From Alternaria dauci (taxonomy: Eukaryota > Ascomycota > Dothideomycetes > Pleosporales > Pleosporaceae), in the NCBI RefSeq assembly GCF_042100115.1, contig NC_091274.1:682001-746000 (forward strand): a DNA stretch of 64,000 nucleotides, given 5' to 3'. The translations under genes and the position numbers were made by a program. Below the pieces are notes generated by a model. That model had not been told where the DNA came from, searched no databases, and saw only the letters and a list, made by a program, of their open reading frames with translations. Positions 31,832 to 44,016 of this stretch are shown one piece after another. The first letter of the stretch is position 1, and each line of letters starts with the position of its first letter.

Positions 31832-32556
31832 CTATCCCTGGGTCGTTGTGACCTTGTTATAGCGTTTGCGTCCCGACCTCGGCCTCTGCAGCGGCTTGGG
31901 ACCTATTTCGTTCATCCTGCGCGCCAAACGAGCGAGAAATGCCTGTGGCAAGTCTGGTATCATGACCCTGTCAAAATCATCCATCATATATAAGATATTG
32001 CTGATAGCCCAAATGTCGACGTAAACCTGCAGCAATGGATCGTTCTCGGGAAGGTGTTCGAAGGCGTGAATGACACGACGACAACTGGGGTACCATCTCC
32101 TCAGATTGTGGATTTCCTTGTCGAGATACGTGTCCATCAGCGCGAACTTCAGGCCAGGAACGAGCAACCTGTCGGCGAGAATATATGCTCGACACGCGGT
32201 AGCCACGCCACTCTTGGGATTGTATCGAATGTATTCCAGGTCTTCCCTCAAAGTGCCTTGGTACACCCAATCAACAAATACGTCGAAGGCATCAGTGTCA
32301 ACGTCGAGGAGTAGAATGAGGCCGCTGTCTGTTTCCTTGAACGCGCCGGAAAGTGCTCCACGAAAGTAGCCAGAGTGGTGCAAAAGAGGGCCGGTGTGTA
32401 GCTTGTACTCCTTGCCATCGGGACCGACTTTGACGACAATGGTGTCTGAGCCCGCCGCCGTGCTGTGCAAATGTCAGGGCTACTTCGTTCTGAATTGAAA
32501 CTTACATACCTAGGAAGAAGCACTGCGTCAGAAGACGACGACATCATGCAACCCAT
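31832..32556 (-). CDS. BTB/POZ domain protein
   Basis: Two exons (32510-32556, 31832-32462) give 225 residues. After a short Ser-rich start (MGCMMSSSSD), the BTB fold begins at TIVVKVGPDGKEYKLHTGPLLHHSGYF, then GLILLLDVDTDAFDVFVDWVYQGTL, as in many filamentous-ascomycete BTB proteins. A helical C-terminal part (ACRAYILADRLLVPGLKFALMDTYLDK) follows and the tail is basic. Such proteins may be Cullin-3 adaptors or other scaffolds, but no second domain tells which. The intron is GT-AG in phase 2. The true ATG may be 32556 or the MM pair three codons in. It has the same orientation as a second BTB-type gene upstream. Confidence 0.8.
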
Positions 32557-32975
32557 GCGTAGTGCTGTGTTGTGATACTTCTAATTCCAAGTATACAATA
32601 AGAGATGGGCGACGAATTCTTGTTTTTCAGACTTTCATGATCCGTTGTGACGTGGTCGTGAGGGTTAGACGAGTCATCGCAGTACCAATGGTTGGGGTGG
32701 AGTCAACCAAGAAACGATAGACGGGGAAGACAATGACTATACGAGCCGCATTTCGACTTGGTCAGTGTGCTAGCTCGCCCACGCGAGTTGATCTTGTACG
32801 TTTGCTAGGTATTCACGGAGGCTGTCTCGTGGCTTGAACATGAACGTTTAGTTATTGAGTTTAACGGCAGATTCTTTGGTACTAGAGAAGCTATATCTAT
32901 GTCTTGTCTTGATACTGTAAGCTTGTGAAAGACTGCCAGATGTGGAGGCACAATGCGCCATGATCATCGCTGAAG
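32557..32975. other. Intergenic, no gene seen
   Basis: These 419 bases separate the two BTB-type genes. Nothing notable is visible. Confidence 0.45.
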
Positions 32976-34153
32976 TCAAGAGTGACGGGGACCTAGGTCT
33001 ATTGTTGATTCAGCGCGGTCCACGAAATCGCTTAACCTCAGTCCATCTGCTTGGTCATACACGCAACCGACTTCGTGGATGAGTGGCTCAAGAGAACACG
33101 TATGTTTCTGATACCGTGAACTGGAAGCACGGCGTGGGTCATAGATATGCCAATGCGGTGTTTCCATCATCTCGATACCGTTCCGAAGTCCTGTCAAACT
33201 GATTCCAGCGTAGGGTGCAGCTGGTTGCGGTGACAATATGGCCATCTTGCTCAATTGTCTTGTGAGTACGCCAAGAAGCATGGAGCCACATTCGAAGGAA
33301 TAATCCTTTTCCTGACTACACAAATAATCGCCGCAGAACTTGTCAGACCACTCCTGACAGACACCTATTGCTCTCTGAATCAGTTCTGAGCGACGACTCT
33401 CCATTGCTTCTACCAAATTTAGTGTCTGTCGGTTTAATCTAGTGTGTATCACTTACGAAGGATCGCAGGTGGGATGCTCAATTCCATGTTTCGTAGAATT
33501 GGCTCATCGTTCCTAGTCAAAGCCCTATAAGTGGACAAGCAGGAATCTTTCTCCAGCTTGAAGACTCAAGAGATAAGTATCCATAACATCAAATCGCGGC
33601 CATAAGTTTCCGGAACCGAGTATTTTGCCTGCAGGTGCGTTGTCCAGACATCTGCAATCAAATCGAAAGCCTCCCAGCATCTGTAGTAATCCACTAAGAT
33701 AGCCATCTTAGCAAGGAGCTCTACATCGAGTGACCTTGGCACTTGACGAAAGCGGAGATGCATGACATTCAACAATATGCCGAAGGCTTCCGGATCCCAA
33801 TCTGTGGTGTTCACATGATAAAAGCCATCTTCCCGCTTGAGACTTTCACTCCATGATGTCAGTTCACTCTTGAACTTTGGCGAAGCGCAAACTAGGTGCT
33901 GTGATGAGACCTGGTAGACAACATCCGGCAGAGTGGTTTGGCTTGGCACAGGCTGGTTTGAGTCGTCTGCCCTTGCGCCGGAATTCGGGTCGTTTGATGG
34001 TTCGTCTTGACGTTTATCCTCGGAGTCTGCGACCTCGTCGTACTCTTCGACAGACTGATCCCAGACAGCAAAGGCCGCACCTGGGTTTCGCAGCGTCAAG
34101 AAGCCATCACCATTGTCAGCTATGATGACACGTTCACTCGGGTGCGACATCAT
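32976..34153 (-). pseudogene. BTB/POZ-type protein gene with in-frame TGA at an expected Trp codon
   Basis: Two exons (33457-34153, 32976-33409) give 376 codons plus the stop, with one internal TGA at 33566-33568. The first part has a BTB-like VSSQHLVCASPKFKSEL and the helical NVMHLRFRQVP..LDVELLAKMAILVDYYRCWEAF; the second has FECGSMLLGVLTRQL and PAAPYAGISL, both typical of a large Pezizomycotina family. The stop falls in LMLWILIS-stop-VF, where family members as I remember them have a Trp, so TGG to TGA is the simplest change. The frame stays open through a normal 47-base intron (GTAAGT, CTAA, TAG) to the natural stop. Only a 31-base intron could skip the TGA, too short for fungi. A readthrough product or assembly error cannot be excluded. 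Confidence 0.6.
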
Positions 34154-36132
34154 GACGTGTTGACAGGTTGGTGGCTGTCCTGCGGAAGGAATCCTCGATG
34201 CTTGAGACGTAATACGAGTTCAGCGTTGACCTGACCAATGAGGCGTGGACTGACAGGCGTGTTGTGGTTAAGTCTTGGTTTGGCGAGCGCAATAAGGGGG
34301 TGGGTGTCTGCCCAGCCACCCCCCTGTTTGCTTTCACCTGCTTCATGATGCTGTAATCCAGCTTGTGATGTTACCATTGTACCCTTGGTCAAAGAATCTC
34401 TTTAGGGTTAGGACGTCTGTATTATTCTATAATGTCAGCTACGCGTTGCGTGCCCAGCAGCCCAGGCGAAGTGTAGGAAGGTGTAGGGTACCTATCGTAT
34501 CCCCACTTCCTGATCTATCCGCGCTACCACGTTATACAAGCGAAAGATTGAACAGTAAATCGCGTCTCCCCCGACCTCCGGCGAAATCCATCGGTTGAAA
34601 GCACCACCACATGTGGGCCATCTCGATTCAATCTCGACCTGCCAAAGTACTTTCCGACAAAATGCGACAGGACGGCTCTCGATGCACCGGCGCAGACTGC
34701 TACCAGACTGCTCCTACCGTCTGAACCCTGAATACCCATAAACCTCCTCATAAGAATACGCTAATATCCCCTAGGGTATTTTCAGCTGCGTACGTCACAA
34801 AGCGCTATCCAGGAACATAAGCTTTGCTGTGTGCCTGATCGGTCAAGCGGGTGATGTGCACTCGGATCTGCAAAAGCAAAAGCGAGTAGTACAAGCACCG
34901 AACACTAAAACCCTCTTCTCTCCAAACCACTATACAACTATTTAGCCACTAGCTCCTCAACACCGCTGTTCAGCGACTTCTAATGAGCCACTGTAGCAAT
35001 ATTTGCCCGAGCAAGGTAGCCTGTCTTTAGATCGTTGTTCTCGTTTCAGTACAACCTTGGAATGCTTGAAGATCGTTGACTTCACGTAAGAAACAACCTT
35101 GGAAGCCTGGACAGACAGGAACAACAAGCCGACATACCTTCAGAATTAAAAGAGTTGATATCCTCCGATTGCATAAACAGACGAATCAGTGACACAAGAG
35201 CTGTCTGAGTATGGAGGCTGCGACAAACAACACCGTGGATAGCGAAGGTTTGACAAATATAGCGAAGACGCCAATGTAAGAAGTTTGGTTACGAGCTCAC
35301 ACACCATCAACAGACACAGACTTCAGCCGTCTACGCACCGTCCTCACTTAGCTCTCTCATCTTCTTGGCTGGGGCTTTTCGCGTAGAACCATATCGTGTC
35401 CTTAGCCAGCTTCATTATCGATATGCCTTTGATCGGACCGAATGCGCCAACTTTACCACAATCACTAGACCGCCAGACTTTCCACCCGTCCCCCCTTCCC
35501 CCCTTCCCCCCCCCCCCCCCCCCGTCCGACTATTCGCATAACCAAGATTCACATGCAATCCGCAGCACATGTGGATTCCATTTCCACGTGCGCTCTTTGT
35601 CGCCCTGACTACACTGCTACCCCACTAAAGGCCCGGTGAAATTTTGCCCCACGGAGTACATGCCTAGTAAAGTAGTAGCGTGGGACAGGCCGAATAAATC
35701 TAAGCGGCCCACAGTAAGCGGTGGTATTGCGATGATTGTAACTGGAGCCGAGCAGCGAATGTGCTCTCTTCGGTCGTACTCCAGGAAAGGTACATTTGCA
35801 TGGGAGCAAAACAGGGTAGTATTACGCATCCTCCGACAAAGTTTTCGGTGGTTTTGTGTTTCATGTTTGTGGGGCAGTTCTTATCGGGGTTACGATATGC
35901 GTATGCATTTGTGGGGTGTGAGATGAGAGCTTCGTCATGGCCCGAGCTGTATCGTGGGACGAAGTATCGGGTGTTTACGGCGTGTTGGCGATTAGTTGAT
36001 AGCGGCTGGGAATTGGAAGTCGGGGTGGTGAGATGACATTACTATTATAGATTAAACACAATGAGTAACGGGTACGTAGTACGAATGTATGTAACAACCG
36101 TGTGTAATTCCAATGAGTATATGCATTATCAT
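34154..36132. other. 2-kb gene-poor stretch
   Basis: This lies between the BTB-type gene and the rhodopsin-like gene. It contains the poly-C tract at 35506-35523 within a longer pyrimidine run. Short overlapping frames at 35396-36036 have no motifs. Confidence 0.4.
35506..35523. repeat. Poly-C tract
   Basis: Eighteen consecutive C residues end a CT-rich run starting near 35480. Tracts like this vary in length and are prone to assembly error. Confidence 0.9.
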
Positions 36133-37509
36133 TCATAGCTGCCATTTTGGCTGTGCTTTCGACTGGACATTTGTACTCAGCCCGCCGTTCTTTTGCTCCT
36201 CATTCAGCGGATCGAAGCCCACGGTGAAAGCTTGTCTCCTCGGATGTGCCTCCTCGTCCTCGTTCGTCAACTCTTGTGTACTCGTCCCATTACTCTTGAT
36301 GCTGCATGCTCTGTCCCCTCCCTTCATGTGCTCGAGCTCGTATGAAAGGCCGTAGTCGTCGACCCGCTCCTCCACGACCTGGACCTCGTAGCTGACGAAA
36401 ATGGCGCTGAATGACTTTTCAATAATGGGCCAGAAGATGGGCATTGATGCGCAGATGATGGCGAGATCGACTTCGAGACATGAAAGTATGATGAGAGTCG
36501 GTGACCACCAGGTATAGTCGACGTAGGGGGAGGTTGCGCCTTTGGTTTCGACGATGCCGTAAAGTCGCCATACTGATGTTCCGACAACACTGCGGATGAG
36601 TTAGCATGGGATGCTCGATTTCAAAGAAACGAACAACTTACACAGCACCGAAGGTGAACACGCCAGCCATTGCTAGCACATTCTTGTAGCGCAGGTTTGG
36701 CGTCCGGAACAAAACCATCGGCGTGAGGAAGATGAAAATATCGAACATCATGTTGGTAGCCGAATGCGCTTTGTAGATGGCAATAAAGCTATCAATATCC
36801 CCAAAGCCAAAGCCATAGCACTTTGCGTTGATGATACGATTCCAGTAGCCACGGACTGGGAAGCAGGGAAACCAGCCAGTAAAGGAAAAGCCGATGCCCC
36901 AGAGTGTCACAGCGACAAGAAGGCCAATGCAAATCCATCGCATATGCCCCGATTTGAAGATGCGGAGATACTGGAGGAGAAGAGCGATCTTGATCACTGC
37001 GCAGTTGGTGATGTATATCGCTAGTTCAATGTAGTACAGCTAGTTTGGTCAGCTAACCATACATCCCAACCAAGGGACCTACATACCTTCAAGTACTCTA
37101 CTAGACGGTTGTAGCCAATGTACAGCATATGTTGACCAAGTCCAGTCTCAACCGAAAGACACATGATGACAGTCGCAGCAGTGTTCAGGGACTAGAAGTG
37201 TAAGTTAACTTTGTGTCAACGATATCAAATGGCAACGAAGCGTACCTGAGCAAGTACCACGAAGCCATCGTCCCAACCCACTTCCTTCACAATCTTGACG
37301 CGGACCCAGAGACGGAAAAAGACTGCGCACCATGCCACGACCTATCTGTCGGGTTAGTGGATGAAGCATTGAGCGTGATGACAGAATCGTACCAAGAAAG
37401 TGAGTGTAGTACCGAACATGGTCGCCTTACGATTAGACAAAGGCAGCGGCTCATCCGGGTCTGGAGCATTCAACAGCATATCCGTGTATATCTCCTCCCA
37501 TGTCGACAT
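36133..37509 (-). CDS. Seven-helix rhodopsin-like (SAT4-type) integral membrane protein
   Basis: Five exons (37393-37509, 37246-37341, 37087-37191, 36642-37039, 36133-36589) give 390 residues. Seven hydrophobic helices can be followed: around MFGTTLTFLVVAWCAVFF, FVVLAQSLNTAATVIMCLSV, ELAIYITNCAVIKIALLLQYLRIF, WICIGLLVAVTLWGIGFSFTG, NMMFDIFIFLTPMVLF, VLAMAGVFTFGAVVVG and LIILSCLEVDLAIICASMPI. The short loop WNRI.NAKCYGF after helix 4 with PCFPV is typical of the fungal rhodopsin-like family related to PTH11-type receptors. A hydrophilic C-terminal tail of about 100 residues follows. No CFEM domain precedes helix 1. These proteins are thought to sense surface cues or nutrients; the ligand here is unknown. 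All four introns are GT-AG and keep frame. Confidence 0.88.
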
Positions 37510-40500
37510 GTTGATGAACGTCTTGACGTGAACGCGAACGCCAATGCTGGCGTTGTTCTGGAAGGTGCAGAATTGTTATAAGGACTGCGACCCACGCCGC
37601 ATGGCGGAAGCGCAAGCACTAATGATTGACAGGATACCGTCTGCCGCCTTCTCCTACGAGGCTGCGGTGGACGATTCAGGGCCGTTGCCAAGCAAGCTTC
37701 ATGCCGTCCGCGCAGGGCTAATGCAGGTGGAGACGTGCTGGATGCTCTACGCTAGGTGATTAGCGAGCTTCGATGGACGGACAGTTGCATCTGACAGGTC
37801 CTCACCCAGACCCGATGCAGGGGTGTCCTTGGAAGAATCGCATCCTGGACGCCCGATTTCCGAGCCTTAGGATCCGCTCCACATGCTGCTTGTGCGTGCT
37901 GCTGTTCTAAGTTCCACTACAGCGGTGAGGGTGTTGCGCAAGGGATTGCTCCTGTACCTTTGACCTATCCGGTAACCTGCTTGCACCCTCCAAGACCTAC
38001 ACCCCTAGGTATTGTAATCGTTGATTCAAAAGAACTGCGGACCATATTCGTCTTTGCTCCGAGGCATCCCAGGCCGCGCCGTCCCTGAGTGGATTCCAAC
38101 GTTCGGTCTGGGATGTCACGCCGTGTTCCCTGACTCCCGGGGCCCAATGTGTGTACAAGGGTACAAGGTGACATTCCAACGGACGGCGCCCGTGACGAAC
38201 GCTGGTTCGGGGGTCCGGTACATGGCAAACTGCCAGCCGCAATATTGCATAGAAAAACCGAAGATTGGCTGGAGTTTGTATCCTTCGCGTGTCCTTACGC
38301 AAGGAGCATCGGGCATTGATATCATCGTCAAATTTATTCGGCAACGAGAGCCGCCAAAGATCCCCAAACAGGGGCCGGGTGAAATTTCCGGCCAAATAAT
38401 TGGTCTTTCACGTCATATGACTCGTTGATTAATCTTGTCTTTCTCCTTTGGGATTCGCGCTAATCGCAACCGATCGGCGCAGGATTCTGCTTCATCTCTT
38501 GTGCTGGGATCCCGACCATGTGGCCAGGGCAGGCACAACCGTAAAAGGTACCAACGCTCGGATTCGTAATGTGACGCGCTTGCATCATGTTCCTTCAATG
38601 GATTCTCGGACGCCGCGTTCCATGCGCATCGCGCAATCGCCACGGCGATTGGCGGGAAAGATTGCCGAACCATCTCGATATGCGTCACGACGATACGCGA
38701 GGAGATCCAGCGTAGCTTCAAAGAGAAGGAGTGGCGAAATGATATTCGCATGAAAAGTCATCGTACGACGGCGGTTGAATTGATGGGGCTGAGGGAGTCA
38801 AGAGACCAAGGTTAATGATAGCATCGGATGTGCGGTATGGACAGACGACGGCGTCGCATCCATTTCCAATTTTCGATCTCTCACAGCACATTTGGACGTT
38901 ATCAACAACACCGAAGATTCGAGATATAGCACTGAACTTCGCTGGCTCAGGGATACAGTATCTGTATACTCTCACGTCATACAAGGGAAAAATTAATCAC
39001 CGGGAGCTACGGGGGAGCGTTTGATCTTTCCTTTCATAGACGACACTCTACCTGGGCAACTACAGGGTATTTCATTTTTTCCCGTGTATGGCATACTCTC
39101 CCACTCTATTTTCATGCCAATTATGTTCGCAATGGCCCCCCGAAAAAATTTAATCCGGGGCGTTTGAGCACGTGTTGTACTTATGTAGTGATATGCAGCA
39201 GCAGCAGCTCGGATTCCCTCGCAACCCTCATCGGCATGTTATTTCCTTGTTAGCGAAACTTCTCGAACAGGCTCTTTTGCTCTAATTTCGGCGTTTTCTT
39301 TATCTGTATCTATAGGTATCGATAGCTTTTCTCGCCGTCGAGGCCCACCTTGAGCTATAACAAGGGCTGTAAGAAGTTTCCTATCACCTCACGCAGATGA
39401 CTGCTTCACTGGACGCGTTCTGTCTATCATGTAGAGCCGAACTCTCTCCGCCCAGTCTTTTGAGAATATTGGTCGAGTCTGGGAAGATCTTCGGGTGCCG
39501 CACTAGCAAGCTCGATTTCAGAGAGAAGTTATTTGTGGAACATCGATAGCATGTGCTTCAATTGTGGTGAAAACTTTGCCATTTTCTGGAACGCCTCGGA
39601 TGATAACTCCCTGTGGAAGAGGAAGTCGTAATCTCGAGGGCCGCACTGATGCTCCTCAAGCATATTTTTGGCATGGGCGTTAGATCCCTATACTCCAACT
39701 ATGTTTCTTCATATCAACACACTCATCGCACTGATTGTGCAGACTTCACCCCAGAAGCGTGTTTAGGAGATTCGGATGTGAAACATAGGACTCATATCAC
39801 CACCTGGGCATCATGAATTTCCAATATTGATTCATTAGCTTTCATGGGTGATTTACATTGCTCTTGTTACGACATCTCTGCATTGAATTCAGGTGAGGTT
39901 CAAGAGACCCTTTTCAATCATATAAGCTGCGATTGGGAATCAACCATTGAACGCTGGAGCTTGTTGCCTCAAAAGCAAGCAAAATGACCAGCCTGACAAT
40001 CCGGGTAACCACTAGCACCAGGACCCTCGCCCATGACCAAAACTATCCTTGAACTCGAACACAACAATTGCATACCCCAAAAAACCGACTTTCACAAAAC
40101 CTCCATGACTGCATCCCTTGAACCGGAATAAAGACAGAGATAGCGTGCACAGTAATCCATGTAACAGGGTCAAAGCCTACATAGGTATCCATAAACGAAC
40201 GGGTGCTGACCGACAAACCGGAGATGACGATGCTCAGCCAGAAAGGTATATCCTTGCACGACACTCGACAATGAATCATTGGTACGGGGACGATGGACCC
40301 TGGACCCCTTCTTTTTCTTATTTCTCTCTATCTGCTGACTGTACTGCGCAGTGCATTGTAAGAACCTTGGTGTATTTAATCCTACAGCGGCCATTCATTC
40401 GGCACATAATCTCCCGTACCAGAAATCGTACACAAACATGCTCACGGGAATGATTGCACTGATTACTTTTACAAAAAAAAGATGATACAGGACGCGACGA

Positions 40501-40526
40501 CGCGTGTCACTGTTTGATAGTGCTGC
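37510..40526. other. 3-kb gene-poor stretch
   Basis: No frame in this region carries a known motif. It contains small (CAG)4-like and poly-T tracts near 39196 and 39075. The part from 38200 to 40400 is richer in A+T than the flanking genes. It may hold long regulatory sequence for the divergent rhodopsin-like gene or unannotated noncoding transcripts. Confidence 0.4.
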
Positions 40527-42326
40527 TCACAATGGTCTTTTCCCGTCGAAGAATCCAGGTTTGGGTGTCGTCTCCAACTGACTCGGCAACAACTTCCTGA
40601 GTGCCGTCAACGCGGCCTCAAGCTCCTGCTCGCTCGGTTGCCATATGGCGCGAATCTCTTCCCATGCCTTCAAAGTCCTTTCTGGAGTTGCACATCGTCC
40701 AAATGCTCTGAGCGCCGCAATGACGGCGAGACTGGAGAGCCAGGTTCGCTCCAGATTCTGGCCTAGCGCTTTCAGATATTGGTTCCATATCTTCTCTAGT
40801 CTGAAGGCGGTCCAGGAGGTATAGCGGACGCCGCCAAAGGAGTTGAAGCCATGGAAGATGACGATGAATATGGTGCCGTCGAGAGGAATGGAATTCCACT
40901 TCATCTCTTGCAGCAGCTCGTTTACGCGGTCAATGTTGCCGGCTACCGCTGCGTGATGCCGTATCAAGATGCCATAGGTTCTCGAATCAGGACCGATGGG
41001 CGCAAAGTCTTGTAGTTGCTTCAGCTCGTCGCTTTTGCCCTCTTTCTTCAATCTTCGTGTCTCGTCCCTGAAGCGCATGCCCAGAAGGCGACGGTCGCGC
41101 CAGTTGCGGGTGAAGAATGTGTGGCCAGGTGCACTGGTGGTCCTCAGGGCGTGCAGGCGCTTCATGCGCTCGAAGACGTGTTCTGCGGCTGAAGGCTCAC
41201 CAGCGCGCATGAGCGATGCTATGACGGCATTCATGACAACCGTGTCTACAATCTCGCCCGCTGAGACCAGATCCAGATACGCCCTCCTTACCGCATTTCC
41301 ATTTTGTAACACGCCGTAGTAGTAGAGAAGTGCTACACGGTAGTGTCTGTGCATGGGCAGTTTTCGGGCCCGCATCTCTTTCATAAAGGTCTCGGCCAGA
41401 GAGTATTTTCCGGCTTTGACGGCAATGTTGAAGAGCACGTTAAATGTCACATAGCCACCTTTAAGACCAGCTCGGTGTTCCATGTCCTGCCAAATGCGAA
41501 GGGCGGCTTGCAGGTCGTCTTCGGACACGGTTCCCATGGCGCGACCAGTCAGGTGCATGGCTGACGTCCATTCGGAGCGGGTTATATGTATGTGTGCGGT
41601 CTTCATATCATCAAGGACGGAGAGGAAACGCTGCGCTGCGACGGGCGTGGGGCGTTCGACGACAGCGAGATGGTGCAGCAGGGCTCGGATGGTGAGGGTA
41701 TCGAGATAGACAACGCCCGGCGACTGCAGCTTCCTGTACGTGTCAAAGACGTCTTGGTGCGGTGCTTCATCGTCCCTGAGCCGACTCTGCAAGTTGTTGA
41801 TATGCACAGCATCTGCTGGGTCGCGGAGGGGCCAGGGCTCATGGCTGTCACCAACATTCCACACCAGGGTCCCGTCGTCTGGAATTTCTGCCTCGGGCTG
41901 GGTGTCAATCTCCATGCCGTAGTAGTCTACCAACGCCTGCAGCTCCTTCTCAGCGAAGCGTTGGACTTTGTTGAGCGGACCTCTGCGCTCTGAACGTGGG
42001 CTGAATTTATCATTGTCCGGCTTGATCCACGTGCTCTTTGCCCGCCCGGTCTGATGTTTTGGCGACGCTGTTTCTACCCCGCGCAGAGTGTGCAGGGGCT
42101 TTGCATGCTCTGGGCATGATGCTGCCCGCACCAATGCGCCGATGAAGAAGGCGTCGATGCGAGCACCCGTCCGCTTGGGTAGCCGGGCATTGTCTATCGC
42201 CTTGTTGCTGAATCTCCTCTTGGACGGGCTGTCTTCGCGACGTGGGTACAGAAAGGAAAGGAAGGGCCGTGCATGGGCGGTATTCGAGACAGCAGAGGTC
42301 CGGTCGAGAGTGCGGAGGAGGGACAT
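40527..42326 (-). CDS. Mitochondrial pentatricopeptide repeat (PPR) protein
   Basis: A single exon codes 599 residues. The N-terminal 90 residues are rich in Arg and Ser with few acids, as in a mitochondrial presequence. From about residue 250, helical repeats of the PPR type occur: VTFNVLFNIAVKAGKYSLAETFMKEM, MNAVIASLMRAGEPSAAEHVFERM and SRTYGILIRHHAAVAGNIDRVNELLQEM each fit the 35-residue pattern, with Asn or Thr at the RNA-contact positions. Such proteins bind organellar RNA and govern its stability or translation. The gene diverges from RSM25 with only 250 bases between start codons, consistent with joint control of mitochondrial expression. I cannot assign it to a named yeast orthologue. 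Confidence 0.85.
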   Translation of the reverse strand: MSLLRTLDRTSAVSNTAHARPFLSFLYPRREDSPSKRRFSNKAIDNARLPKRTGARIDAFFIGALVRAASCPEHAKPLHTLRGVETASPKHQTGRAKSTWIKPDNDKFSPRSERRGPLNKVQRFAEKELQALVDYYGMEIDTQPEAEIPDDGTLVWNVGDSHEPWPLRDPADAVHINNLQSRLRDDEAPHQDVFDTYRKLQSPGVVYLDTLTIRALLHHLAVVERPTPVAAQRFLSVLDDMKTAHIHITRSEWTSAMHLTGRAMGTVSEDDLQAALRIWQDMEHRAGLKGGYVTFNVLFNIAVKAGKYSLAETFMKEMRARKLPMHRHYRVALLYYYGVLQNGNAVRRAYLDLVSAGEIVDTVVMNAVIASLMRAGEPSAAEHVFERMKRLHALRTTSAPGHTFFTRNWRDRRLLGMRFRDETRRLKKEGKSDELKQLQDFAPIGPDSRTYGILIRHHAAVAGNIDRVNELLQEMKWNSIPLDGTIFIVIFHGFNSFGGVRYTSWTAFRLEKIWNQYLKALGQNLERTWLSSLAVIAALRAFGRCATPERTLKAWEEIRAIWQPSEQELEAALTALRKLLPSQLETTPKPGFFDGKRPL

Positions 42327-42576
42327 GAGAGGTCGGGCATTGTGTCAGTTGGAGCCAGTTCAAACGGTGTCCATGGGTGGTATGGGCTGCAATTGACTAC
42401 GGGGGGCTCATTGAAGAGCTGCCTGGGCGTGGGGGGTTATCGTCGTGGTTGCGGCGAGTCTGTCGTGCTCGCATCCAAAGATTTCGGCGTCGCGAAGTCT
42501 TGGCAGAGTTGCGGACTTTGCGGGCAAGGGCCCCAGCATCCACGACACGACGACTTGCGCCGCCCAACCTGCTGCC
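42327..42576. promoter_or_regulatory. Compact bidirectional promoter of PPR and RSM25 genes
   Basis: Only 250 bases lie between the two divergent ATGs, so both promoters and leaders must be packed here. I saw no clear TATA box. Confidence 0.6.
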
Positions 42577-43403
42577 ATGGGCCGTTACGACTTCCGCCCT
42601 CTCCGGGTGCGCCAGACGGCGAAGGCTCTCTTCGACTCGAAACGAGACCCCGACCTGCCCCAATGGTACGATGTGGTCGGCAACATTCCGCCAGGCGAGA
42701 CGCTCGCACGCCCTGTGCTGCGCATACCCAAGATGAGGAAGGCGCGGAAAGCGAGTAAACTATTCAAGCCACTGCCCATTGCATATCCAGAAGACAAGCT
42801 GCGTTCGGAATTCTTCGGCGACCACCCGTGGGAACTGGCACGGCCGAGGCTGGTCGTCGAGAACAGCGGGAACGACTCAAAGAACTACGACTGGAGCAAG
42901 ATTGTCCAGAAAGGAAAGCAGTTGGACGGCGAGAGGTACTGTCGGCCGCCCCTTTCTACACCAGCCCCCATGACACTAACACATGCAGTGTCGTCCAACG
43001 CCAAATATGGCTCATGAAGCACGCCTCTCTCTCCAAGGCCTCTGCCTACGACCTTGCCCGCCGCGAATTCTACCAACACCGCCACCTCTCTGAAATCCGC
43101 CAACGCATCGCCAAGGAAGAAGCCCTACACGTCGGCGCCTACTTCGGCAAGGGTCCCCTCGAGATCGGCATGGAGCTCGAAGACCGCACATGGGAGAACT
43201 GGAAGGCCTGGGCCACCAAGCAGATTGAAGACGAGCAGTCGATGCGCGCGCAAATGTTCAGTGGCCAGCAGGACGAGGGACTGGGCCCGGGCGCTGATAT
43301 GAGCAATGCCGAATACGACCAGGCCATTGACGAATTGCAACCCGTGGCGCCAAACAACCCACAAGGGCAGAAGCCCATGGGTGGCGTGGCCGCGCATGCA
43401 TAG
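42577..43403 (+). CDS. rsm25: Mitochondrial small ribosomal subunit protein Rsm25/mS23
   Basis: Two exons (42577-42935, 42989-43403) give 257 residues. The N-terminus MGRYDFRPLRVRQTA, followed by PDLPQWYDVVGNIPPGETLARP, is the signature of the fungal Rsm25 (S25/mS23) protein of the mitochondrial small subunit. The centre has PIAYPEDKLRSEFFGDHPWELARPR, and the second exon codes a helical part (YDLARREFYQHRHLSEIRQRIAKEEA) ending in a variable tail. The protein is a structural component of the mitoribosome. The intron is GT-AG in phase 2 and joins ...DGE-SVVQRQIW. An upstream open frame from 42445 has other starts, but the conserved MGRY start is the right one. Confidence 0.92.
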
Positions 43404-44016
43404 ATATGGCTAGGTCGAGCCATGTGTACTGATACTGTACATTTCGTGTAAATATACCATCACGATTGATTCGATTCAAACACCATGACACAAGGCCCCT
43501 CCAGGGTCGGCTCTGTGAGCATGTGCGTTCCATGTCTCTACAGACAGAGTTGGCAGCCATATAGCATGATGAGAGAGCTCCACAGTTGCCAAGCTTCATG
43601 ACATGTCTGAAAAAAGACATGCATTCCATAGAGAAGGTACTTGGAATGTTTGAAAACAAAAACAGATACATAAGAATGAGGCATCTTGCAAGAACGACAA
43701 AATTGTATGTGCACATGTAGACTCAAGCGTTTCATCAGATCGAGGGTTCACCACCAAGCACCTGGAAGTGACCGCGGAGACGAGCTTCTGTGAGCCGAAA
43801 GTGCTGCCATTGGTGCTTCCCATGACTGATGACCTGTGGTATCAAATCGTAAAGATTATGAAGAGGGGATTAAGCAGGGGAAACGCTACGCCTCTCACCG
43901 TGCAGAGCTTTGGAAGAAGAAAAGGAAATGCGGCTGATAGAGACTAAACATTTTATCATTACTTATTAGCATATAGCTAGCTACTCTGGATCTATTTCTG
44001 CTTGCAGAAACACCAC
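43404..44016. other. Intergenic between convergent genes
   Basis: These 613 bases hold the 3' flanks of RSM25 and the pectate lyase. No gene is seen. Confidence 0.5.

Noticed and set aside
33421..33457. Using the CGACAG acceptor at the BTB-type gene intron
   Set aside because: It breaks the frame; the GGTAG acceptor ending at 33410 keeps frame and gives the expected motif.
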